Origin: Psilocybe azurescens
Lineage: Eukaryota > Basidiomycota > Agaricomycetes > Agaricales > Agrocybaceae
Length of the DNA stretch: 64,000 nucleotides
Reading direction: 5' to 3'
Assembly: GCA_023853785.1 (NCBI GenBank)
Contig: JAJIRX010000622.1
Location: 186,001 to 250,000 of the forward strand
A program made the position numbers and the translations under genes. The notes under the pieces were generated by a model, which did no database searches, was not told the DNA's origin, and was given only the letters and a program-made list of their open reading frames with translations. Shown here piece by piece: positions 59,900 to 64,000 of the stretch (its first letter is position 1; each line of letters starts with the position of its first letter).

Positions 59900-60668
59900 C
59901 TAGAAATCGAAGCCACCGCCTCGTCCACTACGCCCTTGCTTGACGCTGCTCCTCTTCATCTTATCCGTTTTGCGTCGTGCCTTATCGGCTTTAATGAGCC
60001 CATCGACCTTTTTGGTCTGCGCTTCCGACGGGCCTTTCTGTATGGCACCGGAAGCGGCAGACAGAATCAAGGAATAAAGCTGTGAAAATCATCAAAACAC
60101 GACACATATTCTGGGGTGGATACTCACTTTCTGTAGACATTCTTCTACGTTCTGTGATTGCGAACGATGGACGGTGGATGTCACCAGGATAGACTTTGTG
60201 GATTCAACGTAGTGAGACTAGAAAAGCTGGCATCAGAGATTGGTGGTAAGCCCAAACCAAAGCAACAAACGTCTTTCATCAAGGCTGGCTGCGCCCAACG
60301 AGGTATCCAAGAGTCATTAATCGAGCAGCGTGCCGTAGCTTTCGTATTCACTTTATTAACGTTCTGCACACACGTCAATTCTCGTGCAATTCGAACAAAT
60401 ATACTTCGCGTCTCACCTGTCCCCCAGGCCCCGAACTCCTCGAAAACGAAAGTTCAACAAGCTCCTTTGGTATTCTCTTCTCAATCGATGTGAACCGCTT
60501 CACCCATTCTGACGCATCGGCGTTGTCCTTCTCGCTGACAAGTCTAAAAAGCATGGGCGGTTTTGGCGGGCTCGTTGCAGGTCCGCCTGTATGGACAAAG
60601 CGTGGTGAGTTGCTTGAAACGACAACTCGTTTAAATATTAGTCTTGAGAGACGATTTAGAGAAATCAT
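59900..60668 (-). CDS. Mitochondrial peptidyl-tRNA hydrolase, ICT1/Pth4-type GGQ protein
   Basis: Codon-independent rescue factor that frees stalled mitochondrial ribosomes, with an RF-1 domain. Four exons join in frame: 60417-60668, 60271-60363, 60128-60217 and 59900-60079, about 204 residues. The N-terminus MISLNRLSRLIFKRVVVSSN is basic and hydroxylated, as for a mitochondrial targeting signal. The catalytic loop SFSRSSGPGGQ|NVNKVNTKA spans the first intron with the GGQ intact. Then come WIPRWAQPALMKD, ILVTSTVHRSQSQNVEECLQ and a basic tail, KADKARRKTDKMKRSSVK, ending GRSGRGGGFDF; such tails anchor the protein on the ribosome. Introns are 48-53 nt with GT..AG ends. The 3' coding end is duplicated just downstream (59702-59865). 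Confidence 0.93.
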
Positions 60669-60669
60669 A

Positions 60670-61555
60670 ACGGATATCCAAAAGTTATTAGATAGAGAAT
60701 GTTGAGAGAATGTTAATGAGCGTCCTCGGTGAGTTCTGGCGTATGTAACGGAATACTTAATGTGTGCTCAGTCAGCCTTGTCGAGATCGGTGCCTTCCTT
60801 GCCTTTCACTATTACAAGAAAACATAAAAAGACAAATCTCTAGTGCTCGCTGAACAGGTCATAAATTTCTCTTAAGCGCATATTCAAGCATTGCAGGCTT
60901 CAATTACTGGTGCAACCGATAATTGAAGGCAGTGCGATGTGTATTTTTGGAGTCAATATCCTTCAATATCATCCACATCGCCATTTGGGCCTGAACTGCG
61001 ATCACCGGACAAGCTTTTTGCAAACTTTTTGTTGGTTTTTTCAGGTCTTATATTTATTGAAGGAATGCAAACCTCCTTCAGAAGCCCTATGTTTAACAGT
61101 ACCATGGCTTGATTATCAGACACAGAGCGTTGGAACCCATTAACTGCCGCTCGAAATTTCCGCAAAACTTTGTGTCGCCATCTTACGCGATTCGCGGAGA
61201 AACACCTTGGGTCAGTGTAGCGGTCTGGGTTTCCCGCTACTATATAAGTCCACGGCCGCCCCAGGAAACATGTACTGGAGTAACGGGTGTGACGATCTGA
61301 GAGCTGTAACGTCGAAGCCTGACTTGGTTCAGACTTATCTCGGGACAGATAGTCCAACGGTTGTGCCGTGTGCAATTCCGGCATGTTCCATTTTAGGCAG
61401 AAACGTTACAGTCAGGGCCGCTATATTTGGCGATGGAAACCGATATCAAGGAGAACTGCGGCGGCCCTTCTTTATCTTTAACCATGTTTTTATCAAACAT
61501 AGCCCCATCTCTTTCTCCAGAACACCACCACCTTCAGGCGTGGCTTCCAAGCCAG
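60670..61555. other. Spacer between the ICT1-like gene and the 61560 gene
   Basis: The two genes are divergent, so this stretch of about 890 bases should hold both promoters. Open frames at 60953-61384 (minus) and 61207-61608 (plus) overlap each other and show no family motif. No clear TATA box next to either start. Confidence 0.4.
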
Positions 61556-61559
61556 CAAG

Positions 61560-63555
61560 ATGCGTCCTGTCAATGCCAAGCTTCTCCTTGCACTATTGTC
61601 GACTTTGAACAGCCTAGCCCATGCAGAGCTTTCAAGACAAACGATATTCAAGAGTTCAGGCTCTCTCCCTTCGGATAAGTTGATAAGGACACAGTGGGAC
61701 TTCGCCGATCAACCATCCATTAATTCTACAAGCCACTTAGTCTTCAACACCGTCGATTCTCTACTTCAGCATTGGCCTAACACGCGCTATCGGAATGGTA
61801 ATGACATTTTTCTATCAAAGCAGATAATCTATAATAATGCTTCTCGTCAGGTCACAATATCATCCCAGCGACTATTCCCGTGGGCACCCTTCTGTATCAT
61901 GGCACGTACAAGCAAGAGGTCCCAAATGTACCAGAGTGGGTGGCAACCGATCCAGAGCACTCGTACCTATTCTGTCGAAGTCTCAATGAAACCTCGGGAT
62001 GCTGGCAACTGACTCTAGTGACAACACGGCCTCTCAAAGTTCTGTACTTCGATGGGAGTAGCGCCGCCAAAATGTTCGGGGGTCCTATGGACAGCCAGGA
62101 TCTTGCTATATGGGGAGAAGTCAAGCCAGAACGGACGATGCAAGAGAAGGAGAGGATCGTGGAGATTTGTAAATGGGGGGAGCAGTACGGACTCGATGGT
62201 TTTCTCAGGTGAATAAAGGCTTTCAAGTTTGCATTATTCTAGTTTCTAAACTTGTTTTCCAGGATGGAAATGGACTTGTGAGTCTCTTCGTTCTATACTT
62301 GACTCTTTACCTTCGCTAAATTCAAGTCAGCGAAATAATGCTCTGTGACTTTACTGCCGGCGTCCAGACCGCCTCTTTTGTAAGTTTAGCTCCTGCTAGA
62401 GGAGGGCCACCAAAATGGAATCCTCCACCACAAGATGACCCTCATCCAAAGCCATCATCGCCACATCCCCCAACTCGTTCTCCCATGTTCTACGCCACTT
62501 TGTATCGAGTGATGGAATCCGGCAGTTGGCACAATCACTTCCCAGGAGATATCCGCATTGTTCTCGATTATTCGCGTTTGATATCGTTCTACGATACGGC
62601 AACTTTTCCCAGTCTGCAGACGCCCCGGTTCGGACAGAAACGACTAGAACACCGATTAGACAAGATCAGCAAGGATGATGCGAAGGTACTGCAAGCGCGT
62701 CTCAAGGAGGCCCTCTTGGAGACTGCAGAAGGCTCTGGGAGCGGAGTAAACTGGAAAGGACTAATGAAGGTCGTGACCAATCGTTATGCGGAGCGATTAG
62801 AGGTTCTCCAGTACATTCTGAACTCAACGGCCTCCTCCACATCTCGCCTTGACGCCGACATCAATATCAAAAAAAGCACATCGTCATATTAGAAGTATGT
62901 TGGTACCTTATACCCTGTACTCTGCCGTTCCTCCGGAGAGGGGGATGCTCTACGGACAGACAGCCAATCTTGGGCGGCGCCTGTGTTTGAGCTTTGCGCT
63001 ACCATGCACACCAGCTACATGGACAGTACAGCGTTCGCAAATCTGATGACGCCTTCCGAGAGTGTAATTCTCGACTCGGTCAAGGGCGTCACAAAGGAGA
63101 TATGTCGTGTACTCGTCGGCATGTGGGCAGAGGGAATGGAATATGGTCTCTCTGACCCGGAGGTCGATACATACCAATCTCTCCAGGGCGAATCTTCCCA
63201 AAATTCTCAGGAATTGATCACCCGATGGTCTACAAAGGTTGCAAATCTCATGGGATGGTTGGACTGGAGTCATTGGCTCAGATGCCGACCTGCTTGTAGC
63301 TATGAGGTAATCCATTCCATTCTTTAGGACTCTGTGCCCTGTTAATGATCCTGGAATTTAATAGGAGATGTGTTACCTGCCTACATGGCCGTTTATCTTT
63401 TCCAAAAACCATTTCCGAAATTATTACTCGGGTCATTTATGTCCTGGATTGAGGAGCCTCGGCACATGCCCGGAGACAAAGGGGTATGGGATGAAGACAG
63501 ATGGGAAGATCCGCAACCCATGTGTGTTAGACGCGTAGAGCCTTTCGCGCCATAA
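61560..63555 (+). CDS. Secreted conserved fungal protein of unknown function
   Basis: The start MRPVNAKLLLALLSTLNSLA is a signal peptide. Conserved parts in order: HLVFNTVDSLLQHWPNTRYR, GHNIIPATIPVGTLLYHGTY, EWVATDPEHSYLFCRS, TTRPLKVLYFDGSSAAKMFG, DSQDLAIWGEV, QYGLDGFLRMEMDFEIMLCD, WHNHFPGDIRIVLDYSRLIS, NWKGLMKVVTNRYAERLEVL, WAAPVFELCATMHTSYMD, VKGVTKEICRVLVGMWAEGM, and a C-terminal EMCYLPTWPF block ending WEDPQPMCVRRVEPFAP. I recall this architecture in many asco- and basidiomycetes, without assigned function. LYHGT and DGFLRME resemble no catalytic motif known to me with certainty. Introns are few and short (about 61798-61851 and others near 62210-62335 and 63307-63364). Three single-base breaks occur: the A run 62869-62875, the G run 62940-62944 and the T run 63398-63401. 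Correcting each gives one continuous protein of about 600 residues. Confidence 0.82.
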
Positions 63556-63940
63556 CTCTATCCTCTGGACTTGCTGTCAATGCTCTCCGCACCCATTGAG
63601 GATTCGTGCCACGCGGATATTTTATTTCTTCTATATTCTGGATCTCCTGCTAGAATGAATCCTCTCGAACCATTAATATCTTAATTGCGAATGTTAAGAT
63701 GTTGGAGCTTGAGTCACTGTAAGTTTTTGTGTCGGTTTTCTCTGTGGTTCGAATGTGGCTGTAGTATTAGTTCCTCCTTTCCCCGGTTTCCGACGAGGAT
63801 AGCGTTCCCGAACTCCGCAATCCGAACACGCCTTGATCCCAATTGCGGCCTCGTAACATATTGGGCCACACAGAAACTCGGCACATGGATATGTTATATT
63901 ATCGCATACACTCTTCGCAAACGCCCCATAGTATCGCCAA
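63556..63940. other. Short spacer
   Basis: Carries a plus-strand frame at 63685-63969 with Cys- and Arg-rich composition that matches nothing recognised. It is probably the 3' region of the upstream gene and the promoter of the next. Confidence 0.35.
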
Positions 63941-64000
63941 ATGGACGGCGACCTGGACCCGGAAGCTGAAGCGCTGAAACGTTCTCTAAGGCCTGAAAAC
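63941..64000 (+). CDS. Possible start of a gene cut by the window edge
   Basis: An ATG at 63941 opens MDGDLDPEAEALKRSLRPEN to the last base. The acidic, helix-forming composition is typical of a real N-terminus, and the preceding ATCGCCAA context is acceptable. Only 20 codons are visible, so the call is tentative and the product unknown. Confidence 0.4.
   Translation, partial: MDGDLDPEAEALKRSLRPEN

Overview
The window looks like nuclear DNA of a mushroom-type basidiomycete (Agaricomycetes). Genes are cut by many short introns, mostly 48-80 nt with GT..AG ends. Gene bodies are near-balanced in base composition, and the spacers are AT-rich with simple repeats. The gene set is that of a wood- or litter-associated fungus: an oxalate decarboxylase, a DUF6534 membrane protein, a GH17-like glucanase relative, a DUF1996 secreted protein and a Gti1/Wor1-type (WOPR) regulator, next to housekeeping genes. 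No tRNA, rRNA, CRISPR array or intact transposon was recognised. All gene models come from conserved motifs and splice signals read by eye.

Layout. 1-3988: decayed duplicated sequence. 3989-5699 (+): THG1, the tRNA-His guanylyltransferase, with a 609-nt intron holding a 203-bp tandem duplication. 6629-8911 (-): Ubp8/USP22-type SAGA deubiquitinase. 9435-10203 (+): HINT3-like HIT protein. 10496-12252 (+): uncharacterised. 12457-14973 (+): secreted bicupin oxalate decarboxylase. 15245-18853 (-): large Ser-rich protein of unknown function. 20402-22660 (-): DUF6534 protein. 23586-24847 (-): GET4. 25044-26513 (-): GH17-like protein whose catalytic nucleophile appears to be Gln. 29531-30974 (-): conserved basidiomycete nuclear-type protein. 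31745-32244 (-): HSBP1-like coiled coil. 36261-37643 (+): aldo/keto reductase. 41484-43281 (+): WOPR regulator. 43827-45980 (-) and 46213-47585 (+): TFB2 (TFIIH) and NAS6/gankyrin, head to head. 50082-51779 (+): RING-like protein with an in-frame stop. 52841-55585 (-): DUF1996 protein with hexapeptide repeats. 59900-60668 (-): mitochondrial ICT1-type release factor with a duplicated 3' end. 61560-63555 (+): secreted conserved protein of unknown function. 63941-64000 (+): possible start of another gene.

A pattern across the window matters for every model. HINT3, the 10496 gene, oxalate decarboxylase, DUF6534, GET4, NAS6 and the 61560 gene each show one to three single-base frame breaks, most of them in or beside homopolymer runs, while the protein on both sides stays well conserved. 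THG1, UBP8, the aldo/keto reductase, WOPR, HSBP1, ICT1 and GH17 read cleanly. Uncorrected sequencing error is the simplest explanation; true gene decay is the alternative.

I found no convincing new multi-gene system. The genes look like an ordinary mix of housekeeping, secreted and regulatory functions. The best leads are the GH17 nucleophile change, three GC-AG introns (two in one gene), the interrupted RING gene, two local duplications touching THG1 and ICT1, and several conserved proteins of unknown function.
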